A stretch of DNA of 54,673 nt from Rhodospirillales bacterium (GCA_025359905.1 JANYDF010000145.1:1-54673), one strand, 5' to 3'. Shown: positions 43,565-53,583, numbered from the stretch's first letter. Notes: generated by a model not told the origin, from the letters alone. Translations and numbers: made by a program.

Positions 43565-44506
43565 TTAGCCGTCGCTGTCCATCGCTGTTTCGGCTGCATC
43601 GCTGGTGGGCGCTTCGGCAGCCTTGGCCGGCTTGCGAGGCTTGCGCGGGGCTTTTGCGACCGGGGCCGGCTCAGCGGCAACAACGGCCACTGGCGCAGGT
43701 TCCGGCGCGGGCGGCGGCGCGATTTCGATCTCCATCGGCTCCGGAGCCGGCGCGGGCTTGCGGTTGCGGCGCGCGGCCGGTGGCGCTTTGCGCACCGGAG
43801 CCTTGCGGCTTGCCGGGGCCTTGCGGCTCAGCGCGGCTTTGCGGCTCGGCGCGGCCTTCGCAGCGGCGGTCTTGCGGGCTGCTGTTGCCGTCTTGGCGCC
43901 ACGCGCAGCGGGTTTAGCCACAGCCTTGCGCGCTGCCGGCTTGGCGGCCGCTTTGCGCGTTGCACTGGTGCGCGCGGCGGCGGCGCGCTTGGCCGCACCA
44001 CGCGCAGCGGCAACCCGGCTGGCAGGAGCCTTGCGCGCCGAAGCCGTCGCGGGCTTGCGTGTTGGGGCGGCTTTGCGAGTCACTGCAGCCTTGCGGGTGG
44101 GCTTCGTGGCGGCAGCGGCAGCGCGCTTCGGGGCAGCTTTGCGCGCGGCAGGCTTTGCGGCAGCGCCGCGCCCGGTGATCTTTTTCGCCGCCGGCTTGGC
44201 GGCACGCGCCGGAGCTTTCGCCGCCGGGCGTGCGGTGCGCGACGACTTTGCTGCGGCCGCCTTGCCAGGAGCCGCCTTGGTCTTGCGCGCCGCAGGCTTC
44301 GCAGACTTTCTAGCGGCAGCCTTCGAAGATGCCGATTTCGCTGCGGCCGGCTTGCCGGCTTTGGCTTTCGCCGGGGCAGCCTTGGCGGGCTTAGCAGCCG
44401 CGCTCTTGCGGCCCGCAGCGCCTCTCGCCGCGCCACGCTTGGCCGGCGCGCGCACCGCGAGCGCTTGCGCGCGCGGCTGGGCGGTGTTGCTTTCGTCGTT
44501 GGTCAC
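43565..44506 (-). CDS. Histone H1-like Ala/Lys/Pro-rich DNA-binding protein
   Basis: About 313 residues of low-complexity AAxK, PAARK and RKA repeats, strongly basic, followed by a Pro/Glu acidic patch (EPMEIEIAPPPAPEPAPVAV) and a short basic-acidic tail. It resembles bacterial histone H1-like proteins (AlgP/Hc-type), which coat or compact DNA and bind nucleic acids non-specifically. The GTG at 44506 was chosen because AAGGAG lies nine bases upstream; ATG codons at 44515 and 44629 give longer forms. Repeat number is likely to vary between strains. Confidence 0.8.
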   Translation of the reverse strand: MTNDESNTAQPRAQALAVRAPAKRGAARGAAGRKSAAAKPAKAAPAKAKAGKPAAAKSASSKAAARKSAKPAARKTKAAPGKAAAAKSSRTARPAAKAPARAAKPAAKKITGRGAAAKPAARKAAPKRAAAAATKPTRKAAVTRKAAPTRKPATASARKAPASRVAAARGAAKRAAAARTSATRKAAAKPAARKAVAKPAARGAKTATAARKTAAAKAAPSRKAALSRKAPASRKAPVRKAPPAARRNRKPAPAPEPMEIEIAPPPAPEPAPVAVVAAEPAPVAKAPRKPRKPAKAAEAPTSDAAETAMDSDG

Positions 44507-44860
44507 GTCCAGCATCTCCTTGTCTGCCGTGATTGAATTGGCCGGCACGCCCGATGGCCGTGCGTCGTGTTCGTCGTGATCACGCGCAACGGATACGGCG
44601 GTCGCCACCGCGCGCAGCGCACTTGACATTGCGCGAATCGCATGAATAGCGGCCTAACTCCGCTATCCGCTTTATCGCGTATGCATGTCAACAAGAACCA
44701 ACGGCAATGCATCATCCAATTGCGCCAATTTTGCACGCTGGAACCATTTCAAGGCGCTATGCCACTTGAGACCGGCGCACAATCGGTGGACGCTGTGCAC
44801 TCGCATGTTGACCGGACCGCGCGCCATCGCGGAACCGGCCCATGGCAGGAGTGGCGTTCC

Positions 44861-46231
44861 ATGACCGGCGAAATCGGCAGTGAATTCGATTGTGTGTTCC
44901 GTGGAGATATTGTCACCAGCAGCGAATTGCTGCGCGATGGCTGGGTCGCCGCGCGCGGCGGCATTGTCGCGGCTATTGGCATCGGCGCCGCCCCGCCCTC
45001 GGCGCGCAGCATCGACTGGACCGGCAACCTGATTCTGCCCGGCCTGGTCGATGGGCACATGCACACCTCATCGCATCTCGGCTGGGCTGGAATCGAGGGC
45101 GCCACGCGCAGTGCCGCGGCGGGCGGTGTCACCACGGTTGTCGATATGCCCTACGATGTTCCGCAACCGGTCACCGATGCCGCTGTGCTGGCGGACAAGA
45201 TCGGCTGGGTCGAACGCACCGCGCATGTCGATGTCGCCCTGTACGGCACCATCCGCAAAACGGGTGGCGTGGCCGACATTGCGGCTCTCGCGGCGGCCGG
45301 CGTTACCGCATTCAAGCTATCGACGTACGAATACGACGCGGTGCGCTTCCCGCGCATCGATCCGCCCGCCATGGCCGCAGCGTTCGCCGAGATCGCCAAG
45401 ACCGGGCTGCCGGTGGCCGTGCATAACGAAGACCAGGAACTCGTCGAGCGTCTCACCGGCGAAGCGCGCGAAGCTGGGCGCACCGGCGCCATCGAGCACG
45501 CCCGCACCCGTCCACCGCTGGCCGAGACGCTGGCCGATTTGCAGATCTTCGAAATTGGTCTGGCCACCGGCGCGCATGTGCATATCGCGCATTCCTCGCT
45601 GTCGCGCGGCTTCGATATCGCGGCGCAATTTCGTGCGCAGGGCGGGCAGGCCACCGGCGAAGCCTGCATACAATATCTGTGCATGACCGAGGACGATCTG
45701 GTTCGCCTCGGCGGGCGCGGCAAATGCAATCCGCCGTTTCGCAGCGCCGCCGAAGTGGAACGCATGTGGGACAGTCTGCGCAATGACCGCATCGCCTATG
45801 TTTCGACCGACCACGCGCCGTGGCCGCTGGCGCGCAAATCGTCCAGCGACATCTTCGCCAACGCCGCCGGGCTGACCGGCCTGCAAAGCTTCGCTCCGCT
45901 GATGTACACGCTGCTGGACGAGCGCGGCCTGCCGCCCAGCATGCTGGCCACCTATTGCGCCGAGCGGCCCGCCAAACTGCATGGACTGTATCCGCGCAAG
46001 GGCGCGCTGCGCGTTGGGTCGGATTGCGATTTGCTGGTCTTGCAGCCAGGGCGCTTCGCGTTCGACGAGGCGTCGATTGTTGATCGCCCGGAATTCCGCT
46101 GGTCGCCGTATCACGGCCGCGTGATGCGCGCCCGTGTGGCCGCCAGCGTGCTGCGCGGCGCGCTGATCTGGGATGGCTGCTCGGTGCTGGCCGCACCGGG
46201 CACCGGCAGGTTCATCCGCCGCCAACACTAA
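44861..46231 (+). CDS. Cyclic amidohydrolase (allantoinase/dihydroorotase family)
   Basis: 456 residues. The binuclear metal site is visible: LVDGHMHTSSH (H-x-H), the carbamylated Lys in TAFKLSTYEYDA, His in AVHNEDQEL and VHIAHSSLSR, and the Asp in YVSTDHAPW. Related enzymes open hydantoin or allantoin rings or cyclise carbamoyl-aspartate. GGVTTVVDMPYDVPQP favours the allantoinase/hydantoinase side. No purine degradation genes are adjacent. Start: the ATG at 44861 with AGGAG nine bases upstream. The 354 bp between this ATG and the histone-like GTG hold no further gene. Confidence 0.88.
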   Translation: MTGEIGSEFDCVFRGDIVTSSELLRDGWVAARGGIVAAIGIGAAPPSARSIDWTGNLILPGLVDGHMHTSSHLGWAGIEGATRSAAAGGVTTVVDMPYDVPQPVTDAAVLADKIGWVERTAHVDVALYGTIRKTGGVADIAALAAAGVTAFKLSTYEYDAVRFPRIDPPAMAAAFAEIAKTGLPVAVHNEDQELVERLTGEAREAGRTGAIEHARTRPPLAETLADLQIFEIGLATGAHVHIAHSSLSRGFDIAAQFRAQGGQATGEACIQYLCMTEDDLVRLGGRGKCNPPFRSAAEVERMWDSLRNDRIAYVSTDHAPWPLARKSSSDIFANAAGLTGLQSFAPLMYTLLDERGLPPSMLATYCAERPAKLHGLYPRKGALRVGSDCDLLVLQPGRFAFDEASIVDRPEFRWSPYHGRVMRARVAASVLRGALIWDGCSVLAAPGTGRFIRRQH

Positions 46232-46349
46232 TATTTTTTGCCGCCTAAACCAGTCATCAACCTTTGCGGCGTCAATTGCGAGCGTTCCGGTTTGCCGGAA
46301 CAACAGGCAGCAAAATGCTGCGCGCCTACAACCAGGGGACTCAACTTCG

Positions 46350-46529
46350 ATGCAGATCGGCAGCACGTCTGGCGGCCACGCAATGGCCATCAATGTCTCC
46401 GCCCCGCCGCCTCCGCAGGTTCAGGCCAGCGGCGGTGACCGGGATGGAGACCGCGACGGTGGCGGCGTCTCGGCCCCGCCCGTCAGCGACGGGTCTGGCC
46501 GCGGTCAAATGTTGAACATCAAAGCGTAA
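46350..46529 (+). CDS. Small hypothetical Gly/Asp/Pro-rich protein
   Basis: 59 residues starting MQIGSTSGGHAMAINVSAPP, then a PPPPQVQASGG linker, a GDRDGDRDGGG run and the tail GRGQMLNIKA. No signal peptide. The Asp/Gly run could bind calcium weakly. An AGGGGA sequence lies 12 bases before the ATG. Similar short disordered proteins occur in proteobacteria without known function. Confidence 0.5.
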   Translation: MQIGSTSGGHAMAINVSAPPPPQVQASGGDRDGDRDGGGVSAPPVSDGSGRGQMLNIKA

Positions 46530-46817
46530 GTACTCAGCAAAGGCGGGCGGCCCGCCAAGCCAGCCGCAGCCTGCGTTCGTCTGACTGAAGCGTGGCGGCA
46601 CGTTGCCGCCGCGCCGGCTCGCGGAAAAATTCCGCCATCGCGCCCGGTCTTGACCGCACGACCGGTCAGGGCCGGGCCGTCGGACATGCCCCTCAAGGAC
46701 CCGCATTGCGCCGCGCGCATGTTGCAGCGCAACGCAATGCTTGATCCCCGCCCCCGACGCGATCAATTAAGCGCTGCACTTCCTGGGCCGCCGCCCCGCA
46801 CCGTGAAAGTTCATCGC

Positions 46818-47243
46818 GTGACCGTCGCATCCCCCATCCGGTGGCAGCCAAACCGCACTGCGGAACAATCTGAGGCTGCCTTGCCGCCGCTCGGCACGGC
46901 GCTCGCGCGCGGTCTGGCGATGCATTGCCCGTCCTGCGGGCAGGGCAAGCTGTTCCACGGATATTTGACCGTCACGCCGGTGTGCCGGCACTGCGACGCG
47001 CCGCTCGGGCTGGTGCGCGCCGAAGATGCGCCGCCGTATTTCACCATCGTCGTCGTCGGTCACGTGATCGTGCCGTCGATGCTGTTTGTCGAACGGGCCT
47101 ACGAACCGGCGCTGTGGATTCACGCGGCACTCTGGCTGCCGCTGACGCTCGGGCTATCGCTGCTGTTGCTGCGGCCGATCAAAGGCGCGACAGTCGGGCT
47201 GATGATGAAACTTGGCATGATGAAGTCCGGCTCCGGCGAATGA
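46818..47243 (+). CDS. DUF983 family membrane protein
   Basis: About 141 residues. A zinc-ribbon pair is visible, MHCPSCGQGKLF and CRHCDAP, followed by two membrane helices (YFTIVVVGHVIVPSMLFV and ALWLPLTLGLSLLLL) and the conserved PIKGATVGLMMKL. DUF983 proteins have no settled function. The start is uncertain: GTG codons at 46818 and 46803 and an ATG at 46737 are all in frame, and none has a strong ribosome site. The stop overlaps the UPF0262 start (ATGA). The 288 bp before it hold no gene, only a 7-bp-stem hairpin at 46594-46610. Confidence 0.85.
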   Translation: MTVASPIRWQPNRTAEQSEAALPPLGTALARGLAMHCPSCGQGKLFHGYLTVTPVCRHCDAPLGLVRAEDAPPYFTIVVVGHVIVPSMLFVERAYEPALWIHAALWLPLTLGLSLLLLRPIKGATVGLMMKLGMMKSGSGE

Positions 47244-47740
47244 CCCAGGCCGCCGGCGAAGCGGCGGCGGACGGCGGCCATCGTCTGGCGTTCATCGCGC
47301 TGGACGGCGAAGCTCTCACGCGGCTATCGCCGATCCTGGAGGCCGACCGCGCGCAGGCGGTGGCGGATTTGCAGGCCGAGGCGCATTTCGCGCCATCCGG
47401 TGCGCCGCCTGGCCCCTATATCCTGCGGCTGAGCATTTATCAGGGGCGGCTGGTGTTCGACATTCGCCAACTCGACGACAGTCCGCTGACCGCCATCGGG
47501 CTGGCGCTCGGCCCGTTCCGCAGCATGATCAAAGACTACCAGATGCTGGTCGACAGCCACATCATGGCGGTGCAGGGCGGCCGCGAGGATCGCATACAGG
47601 CTATCGACATGGGCCGGCGCGGGCTGCACAACGAAGGGGCTGAGTTGATGCTCCAGCGGCTTCGCGGCAAAGTGAGCATCGACTTCGCCACCGCGCGGCG
47701 GCTGTTCACGCTGATTTGCGTGCTGCACCAGCGGATCTGA
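47240..47740 (+). CDS. UPF0262 family protein
   Basis: 166 residues, an alphaproteobacterial family without known function. Recognised from FIALDGEALTRLSPILEADR, LRLSIYQGRLVFDIRQ, FRSMIKDYQMLVDSHIMAVQ and the C-terminal VSIDFATARRLFTLICVLHQR. Start codon overlaps the DUF983 stop, indicating co-translation. Confidence 0.92.
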   Translation: MTQAAGEAAADGGHRLAFIALDGEALTRLSPILEADRAQAVADLQAEAHFAPSGAPPGPYILRLSIYQGRLVFDIRQLDDSPLTAIGLALGPFRSMIKDYQMLVDSHIMAVQGGREDRIQAIDMGRRGLHNEGAELMLQRLRGKVSIDFATARRLFTLICVLHQRI

Positions 47741-47775
47741 TCCCGCCCAACACCCTGCCCGCACCGGAGCGTGCC

Positions 47776-48150
47776 ATGACCCTCGCCTTCTGGGCCATTC
47801 TGGCCGCCAGCCTGCTGCCCATCCTATCCGCCGGCATCTCGAAATGGGGCGCCAAGGGCATGGATAACGCCGCCCCGCGCGTCTGGATCGAGAACCAAAG
47901 CGGCTGGCGCCGGCGCGCCGATTGGGCACAGCGCAACCATCAGGAAGCCCTGCCGCCGTTCGCCGCTGCGGTCATTGTCGCGTCCCTGGCGCATGTGCCG
48001 CAGGGCTGGGCCGACGGGCTGGCCTGGGCGTTCATCGCCATCCGCCTCGGCTATACGGCGGCTTACGTGTTCGATTACCCCACTATCCGGTCGCTGCTGT
48101 GGTCACTCGGCTTCGCCTGCGTGGTGGCCCTGTTCGTTATCGCCGCCTGA
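47776..48150 (+). CDS. MAPEG family membrane protein
   Basis: 124 residues with four predicted membrane helices: [53 protein letters not shown] and [18 protein letters not shown]. The loop [17 protein letters not shown] and [20 protein letters not shown] match MAPEG proteins, which include glutathione S-transferases and peroxidases; the enzymatic role here is unproved. It is placed 14 bp before mtnA. Confidence 0.88.
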   Translation: MTLAFWAILAASLLPILSAGISKWGAKGMDNAAPRVWIENQSGWRRRADWAQRNHQEALPPFAAAVIVASLAHVPQGWADGLAWAFIAIRLGYTAAYVFDYPTIRSLLWSLGFACVVALFVIAA

Positions 48151-48163
48151 CGCGGAGCGCGCT

Positions 48164-49254
<1,091 letters not shown>

Positions 49255-49258
<4 letters not shown>

Positions 49259-50049
49259 GAACGGCGTTGAAGCGCGCCGCCCTTCTCCTGTTGCCGCTGC
49301 TGGCCGCCTGCGCGGCCAAGCCTGCCATCGTGCCCCTGCACGGACCAGACTTCGCGCTGGTGCCGTACGAGCCGTTCTCGCGCGATGCTGCCGTGGCCAT
49401 CGCGCTGCGCGAGTGGCGGCTGTTCGGCATGCCGGTCAACGACGATCCGCCCGGCAGCCGCCCGCCCGCACCGCCAGACGCCAAGCCGGAGCGCCAGGAG
49501 GGGTTGTGGCAGCGGGTCGGTGAATATTGGTGGCTGGGTCTCGACCCTGGCGTGCCCGAAGCTCGCTGGACCGGCAAGCACGACGAACACGGCCGCGTAT
49601 TCGCGCCGGACGACGATGCCGACTTTGCTTGGTCGGCGGCATTTATCAGCTACGTCATGCGCATCGCCGGTGCCGGTGGGCGCTTCCCGTATGCCGCCGC
49701 GCATCACGTCTATATTCGCGCCGCCATGCAGGGTGGCCCGCAATGGGCGCTGACGGCCGAACCGCCGGACAGCTACGCGCCGCTGCCGGGCGATTTAATC
49801 TGCACCAGCCGCACACCGCGCCCGGTGCGGCTTGCTGCCCTGCCGGCCACCGCTTTCCCGGCACATTGCGACATCGTGGCGGTGCAGGCCCCCGGCATGT
49901 TGTCGGTGATCGGCGGCAATGTCGACGACGAGGTCACCTTGAAGCACGTGCCGGTGACGGCGCAGGGGACGCTGGCCGACGCCAACGGCCGGGTTCTGGA
50001 CACGCGCTATCCATGGTTCGTGGTGCTGCGAGTCTTGTACGCCCGGTGA
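49255..50049 (+). CDS. DUF2272 domain lipoprotein
   Basis: About 260-264 residues. The N-terminus is a lipoprotein signal ([19 protein letters not shown]) with the lipobox Cys in LAAC. The DUF2272 domain contains [32 protein letters not shown] and [13 protein letters not shown], a layout like Cys/His amidase folds. Both candidate starts are TTG, at 49255 (overlapping the mtnA stop) and 49267, created by a 12-bp duplication. Role in the envelope is probable; the reaction is unknown. Confidence 0.82.
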
Positions 50050-50072
50050 TGCCGGGCAGCGCTTGCCGGCAG

Positions 50073-50291
50073 CTACAAATGCACCCCGCGCTCCAGTATC
50101 TCCAACGTATATTCGCGATAGGTCATCCCGAGTTCTTCCGCCCGCTCCAGCCGCCGCAAGGCGATCTCGCGCGGCGGGGTTTTCCAGGCGCGCTTGTGCG
50201 CCCGCCGCCAGCACCAACTGCGCCACGATTCGACGCCGGGATCGTCGGGTTCCAGCGGCGGGCCGCCGTTATGGCCGATGGGCGTGGTCAT
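50073..50291 (-). CDS. Small conserved hypothetical protein with IGHNGGPP motif
   Basis: 72 residues starting MTTPIGHNGGPPLEPDDPGV and continuing with a basic helical body (WRRAHKRAWKTPPREIALRR) and a C-terminal LGMTYREYTLEILERGVHL. The IGHNGGPPL opening is frequent in small alphaproteobacterial proteins that may bind nucleic acids; no function is known. The ATG overlaps the stop of the truncated acetyltransferase upstream (ATGA). Confidence 0.8.
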   Translation of the reverse strand: MTTPIGHNGGPPLEPDDPGVESWRSWCWRRAHKRAWKTPPREIALRRLERAEELGMTYREYTLEILERGVHL

Positions 50292-50464
50292 AGGCGCCAG
50301 GGTTTCTCCGAGTCACTATTCTCCGCCGTCTCACGCAAGGCCGAGGACGGCGGATCGGTCTGCACCGGCTGGGCGGCGAAGGCGCGGCGGATCAGTGCCG
50401 CCGCAGCCTCGCCGTCGCCCGCCGTCAGCGCGCGCAGATCAGCGCTGACGCCAGGGCAGGCCAT
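50288..50464 (-). pseudogene. Truncated GNAT acetyltransferase N-terminal remnant
   Basis: 58 residues reading VSADLRALTAGDGEAAAALI, then RRAFAAQPVQTDPPSSALRE and a short unrelated end. The AFAAQPVxTDPPxSALRETAE stretch is the usual N-terminal region of a group of GNAT acetyltransferases of about 150-170 residues. Here it stops about 15 residues later, so the acetyl-CoA-binding part is missing. The start codon lies inside the rhodanese 3' end, as expected for a once coupled gene. Interpreted as a deletion remnant. Confidence 0.55.
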
Positions 50465-50849
50465 CGACTTTCCAGCCTGCCACGGTGCCGCGATGCGCCT
50501 CGCCGTCCGGCGGCCCTTCGAAGCCGTCCGACACGTTGTAGGCATGCGGATAGCCCGCCGCGATGGCCGCCTCCGCCGCATACAGGCTGCGTACGCCGCT
50601 GCGGCACAGGAAGTAGATATGGTGCTCCGGCGTGATCCCGGCCGCCGCCATCGTGGCGATGAAGCCCTCGTTGACCTGCATCTTGGGAAACACTTGCCAC
50701 GGGATGGTAACAAGCTGTTTGCCCAGCGGCGATAAATCGGGGAATCCGACATAGGCCCACTCGGCATCGGTGCGCACGTCCACCAACTGTGCGAGGGAAC
50801 GGGCTTCCAGCGCCTGCCACGCCTGGGCAGGTGTAACGGTCTCGACCAT
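50439..50849 (-). CDS. Rhodanese-like sulfurtransferase
   Basis: 136-residue single rhodanese domain. The active-site loop is FLCRSGVRSLYAAEAAIAAG with the catalytic Cys; LAQLVDVRTDAEWAYVGFPD is the N-terminal signature, and NVSDGFEGPPDG the usual C-terminal one. It may handle sulfane sulfur next to cysK, which is divergent across about 100 bp. Start: the ATG at 50849. Confidence 0.92.
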   Translation of the reverse strand: MVETVTPAQAWQALEARSLAQLVDVRTDAEWAYVGFPDLSPLGKQLVTIPWQVFPKMQVNEGFIATMAAAGITPEHHIYFLCRSGVRSLYAAEAAIAAGYPHAYNVSDGFEGPPDGEAHRGTVAGWKVDGLPWRQR

Positions 50850-50952
50850 GCAGCGTCTCCTGTGCGGGTGTTGACACTTAGCCGGGGCAAACCGCATGGG
50901 CAAAGCACGCTTTCAACCCGCCGCCGCGCCCGGCCAAGGACCACGCCCGACC

Positions 50953-51966
50953 ATGACGGACATCCAGCAGCACGCCACAGTCGCCCCGCCGCCCGCCGAC
51001 GATCTGGGCGCCGCCATCGGCAATACGCCGCTGATCAAACTACGCCGCGCCTCGGCGGCCACCGGCTGCACCATTCTGGGCAAGGCCGAATTCATGAATC
51101 CCGGCGGGTCGGTCAAGGACCGCGCTGGGCTGGCGATCATTCTGGACGCCGAGCAGCGCGGCGTGCTGAAGCCGGGCGGCACCGTGGTGGAGGGCACCGC
51201 AGGCAACACCGGCATCGGCCTGACCCTGGTCGGCAACGCGCGGGGTTACAAAACCGTTATAGTGATGCCAGAGACGCAGTCGCGCGAGAAGATCGAGTTC
51301 CTGCAAATGATCGGCGCCGACCTGCGGCTGATCCCGGCCAAGCCGTACAAAGATCCCGGCAACTACGTGCACTACTCCCGCCGCCTCGCCGAGGAGTTGG
51401 GCGCGGTGTGGGCCAACCAGTTCGACAACCTCGCCAACCGCGATGGTCACAAAATGACCACTGGCCCAGAAATTTGGCACCAAACCGCCGGACGGATTGA
51501 CGCATTTACCTGCGCCTGCGGCACCGGCGGCACGCTGGCGGGTGTGTCGCTGGCGCTGAAGCAGCGCAACCCGCATGTGCGGATCGTGCTGGCCGACCCG
51601 GAAGGCAGCGCGCTGTACGGCTGGGTGAAGGACAACGACCTGACCATGTCGGGCAGTTCGATCACCGAGGGCATCGGCCAATCGCGCGTGCCGGAGAATT
51701 TGAATGGCGTTGCGATCGACGACGCGGTGCGGATTCCGGACGCCGAGGCGCTGGAGCAGGTGTTCGACATCCTGATCCACGAGGGCCTGTCGATCGGCGG
51801 CTCGGCTGGCATCAATGTTGCTGCAGCGATTCGCGTGGCGAAGGCCATGGGCCCTGGGCACACCATCGTGACGGTGCTGTGCGACGGTGGCTCCCGCTAT
51901 CAGTCGAAATTGTTCAATCCGGAATTTCTGCGCAGCAAGAACCTGCCGGTTCCGTCCTGGCTCTAG
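50953..51966 (+). CDS. cysK: Cysteine synthase A
   Basis: PLP enzyme (337 residues) forming cysteine from O-acetylserine and sulfide. The PLP Lys55 is in FMNPGGSVKDRAGLAIIL, the substrate loop is EGTAGNTGIGLTLVG, and the phosphate cradle is CGTGGTLAGVSLAL. The C-terminal part SIGGSAGINVAAAIRVAKAM is normal. The ATG at 50953 was preferred to 50896; AAGGA lies 12 bases before it. It ends 10 bp before the TPR gene. Confidence 0.93.
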   Translation: MTDIQQHATVAPPPADDLGAAIGNTPLIKLRRASAATGCTILGKAEFMNPGGSVKDRAGLAIILDAEQRGVLKPGGTVVEGTAGNTGIGLTLVGNARGYKTVIVMPETQSREKIEFLQMIGADLRLIPAKPYKDPGNYVHYSRRLAEELGAVWANQFDNLANRDGHKMTTGPEIWHQTAGRIDAFTCACGTGGTLAGVSLALKQRNPHVRIVLADPEGSALYGWVKDNDLTMSGSSITEGIGQSRVPENLNGVAIDDAVRIPDAEALEQVFDILIHEGLSIGGSAGINVAAAIRVAKAMGPGHTIVTVLCDGGSRYQSKLFNPEFLRSKNLPVPSWL

Positions 51967-51976
51967 GGGAAAACAC

Positions 51977-53326
51977 ATGCGTCAGGATTGGCTCGGCAAC
52001 GCCGTCACCGCCGGCAGCGACGCAACCGTCGCAGGCATCGATGGCTTCGTGCAAGCCTTCCTGGCGTATGAAGATGGGGCCGGGCAAATCTTGGCGGCGG
52101 CAGATGCGGACGGCGCTTGCGCGCTCGCCAACGCCTATGCCGCGATGCTGTGGCTGTTCATGGAAAGCACCGAAGGCCCGCCGAAGGCCGCACCTTATCT
52201 GGCGCGGGCCGAGGCGGCGGCAGCCAGCGCCACCGAACGCGAGCGCATGGTGGTGCAAGCGATACGCGCCTGGGCCGACAACGATATTCCACGCGCTGTG
52301 AGCATCGGCGAGGCGTGCGCCGCCCGCTATCCGCGCGAACTCGCCATCGTGAAGGCCACCCAGTACCACTATTTCAATCAGGGCGACGCGCCCGGCATGC
52401 TGCGGCTGGCGGCCGCCATGCTGCCAGCCAATGCCGGCTTGCCATACGCGCATGGCCTCGCCGCCTTCGCCTACGAGCAATGCCACATGCTGCCGGAAGC
52501 CGAGGCCGCCGCGCGCACCGCCATCCGGCTGAAGCGCAAGGAACCCTGGGCGCAACACGCACTCGCGCATGTCATGCTCACCCAAGGCCGCAACACCGAA
52601 GCGCGCGCGTTCCTGGAGGATGTCAGCGACACCTGGACCGGCCTGAACTCGTTCATGGTGACGCATAACTGGTGGCATTTGTCGCTGGTGATGATCGAGC
52701 AAGATGAGGCGCAGGCGGTGCTGGACCATTTCGCCAGCCGGATCTGGGGCGTGTGGAAGGAATATTCGCAGGACCAGATCGGTGCAGTCTCGCTGCTGGC
52801 GCGGCTGGAGCTGGCCGGGGCCGATGTCGGCGCGCGCTGGCAGGATGTAGCGGACTATCTGACGGTACGGGTGCACGACCACGTCAATCCGTTCCTCAGC
52901 CTGCAATATTTGTATGGCTTGGCGCGGGCCGGACGGCCGGAAGCGGACGCGCTGCTCGAGTCGGCGCGCGGCTTTGCCGCCACCGCGCCCGACTTCGCCC
53001 GGCCAGCGTGGCAGGACGTTGCGGTGCCTGCCATGGAAGGGCTGCTGGCCCATGCCCGCGGCAGCCATGCCGCCGCCGCCGCGCGGCTGTTGCCGCTGCT
53101 GCCCCGGTTGCCTGAAATCGGCGGCAGCCATGCGCAGCGCGATTTGTTCGAACAGATCACCGACGACGCGCTCATCCGCAGCGGACGGCTGGCGGCGGCG
53201 CAAAATCGGCTCGAACAACGCCGCGCCGGGCATCCGCGATCGGCGCCCACGCTGGCGCGGCTGGCCCGCGTGTATCGCGAACTGGGCCTTCCGCACGAAG
53301 CGGCCCGCCTGAGCACGCGTACCTGA
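51977..53326 (+). CDS. TPR protein of the TTC38 family
   Basis: 449 residues of alpha-helical repeats resembling human TTC38. Typical stretches: FLAYEDGAGQILAAADADGA, LPYAHGLAAFAYEQCHMLPE, WAQHALAHVMLTQGRNTEAR and the family motif FMVTHNWWHLSLVMIEQDE. No signal peptide or membrane segment. Its function is unknown; it is probably co-transcribed with cysK. The ATG at 51977 is preceded by AGGGGA. Confidence 0.88.
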   Translation: MRQDWLGNAVTAGSDATVAGIDGFVQAFLAYEDGAGQILAAADADGACALANAYAAMLWLFMESTEGPPKAAPYLARAEAAAASATERERMVVQAIRAWADNDIPRAVSIGEACAARYPRELAIVKATQYHYFNQGDAPGMLRLAAAMLPANAGLPYAHGLAAFAYEQCHMLPEAEAAARTAIRLKRKEPWAQHALAHVMLTQGRNTEARAFLEDVSDTWTGLNSFMVTHNWWHLSLVMIEQDEAQAVLDHFASRIWGVWKEYSQDQIGAVSLLARLELAGADVGARWQDVADYLTVRVHDHVNPFLSLQYLYGLARAGRPEADALLESARGFAATAPDFARPAWQDVAVPAMEGLLAHARGSHAAAAARLLPLLPRLPEIGGSHAQRDLFEQITDDALIRSGRLAAAQNRLEQRRAGHPRSAPTLARLARVYRELGLPHEAARLSTRT

Positions 53327-53492
53327 ACGCGCGCGGCTGAGCTGCCTCCAACGTCGTGATTTGTAATCGTTTCTGTAGAATTTCGGAATCAACCGATTAT
53401 GTGTGACAAAAATCCGACACCTCCTACCCACTGCGCGAAATGCAGGCATGTCGCCGGACGATTACGCTTGCGGACGCCGTTTCATGCTCCCA

Positions 53493-53510
53493 TTGTGCAA
53501 CGCAGCACGA
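53493..53510 (+). promoter_or_regulatory. Operator-like palindrome, copy 1
   Basis: TTGTGC-AACGCA-GCACGA: inverted repeat with five of six bases matching, containing TGC-N3-GCA. The 21-base stretch around it matches copy 2 at 19 positions. It lies just upstream of the small-RNA-like unit. Confidence 0.5.
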
Positions 53511-53583
53511 CGGTTATCCGTCCTGCTTCTTGGACGTTTCCTCCCCAAACTTGGCGGCGCCCCTGGCGCCGCCATCTTTTTTT
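53511..53583 (+). ncRNA. Candidate small RNA with anti-Shine-Dalgarno stretch and terminator
   Basis: No convincing ORF is present, yet the interval ends in one of the strongest intrinsic terminators of the window. Just before it is TTTCCTCCCC (53537-53546), complementary to a Shine-Dalgarno sequence, left single-stranded next to the terminator hairpin. This is the layout of alphaproteobacterial sRNAs that use a CCUCC-type loop to bind mRNA leaders. The 5' end is a guess based on the palindrome upstream; a 3'-UTR product of the TPR gene transcript is the alternative. Confidence 0.5.
53553..53583 (+). terminator. Strong Rho-independent terminator in the TPR-cytochrome gap
   Basis: Perfect 9-bp stem GGCGGCGCC / GGCGCCGCC with a 3-base loop, then ATC and seven T. 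It is 227 bases after the TPR stop and 109 bases before the cytochrome start. Confidence 0.88.

Noticed and set aside
43654-44579. Plus-strand Ala/Gly-rich frames opposite the histone-like gene
   Set aside because: They mirror the repetitive Lys/Ala codons of the minus-strand gene and have no independent start signals.
44507-44860. Further gene in the 354-bp gap between the histone-like and amidohydrolase genes
   Set aside because: Only in-frame extensions of the two flanking genes; no ribosome site or conserved composition.
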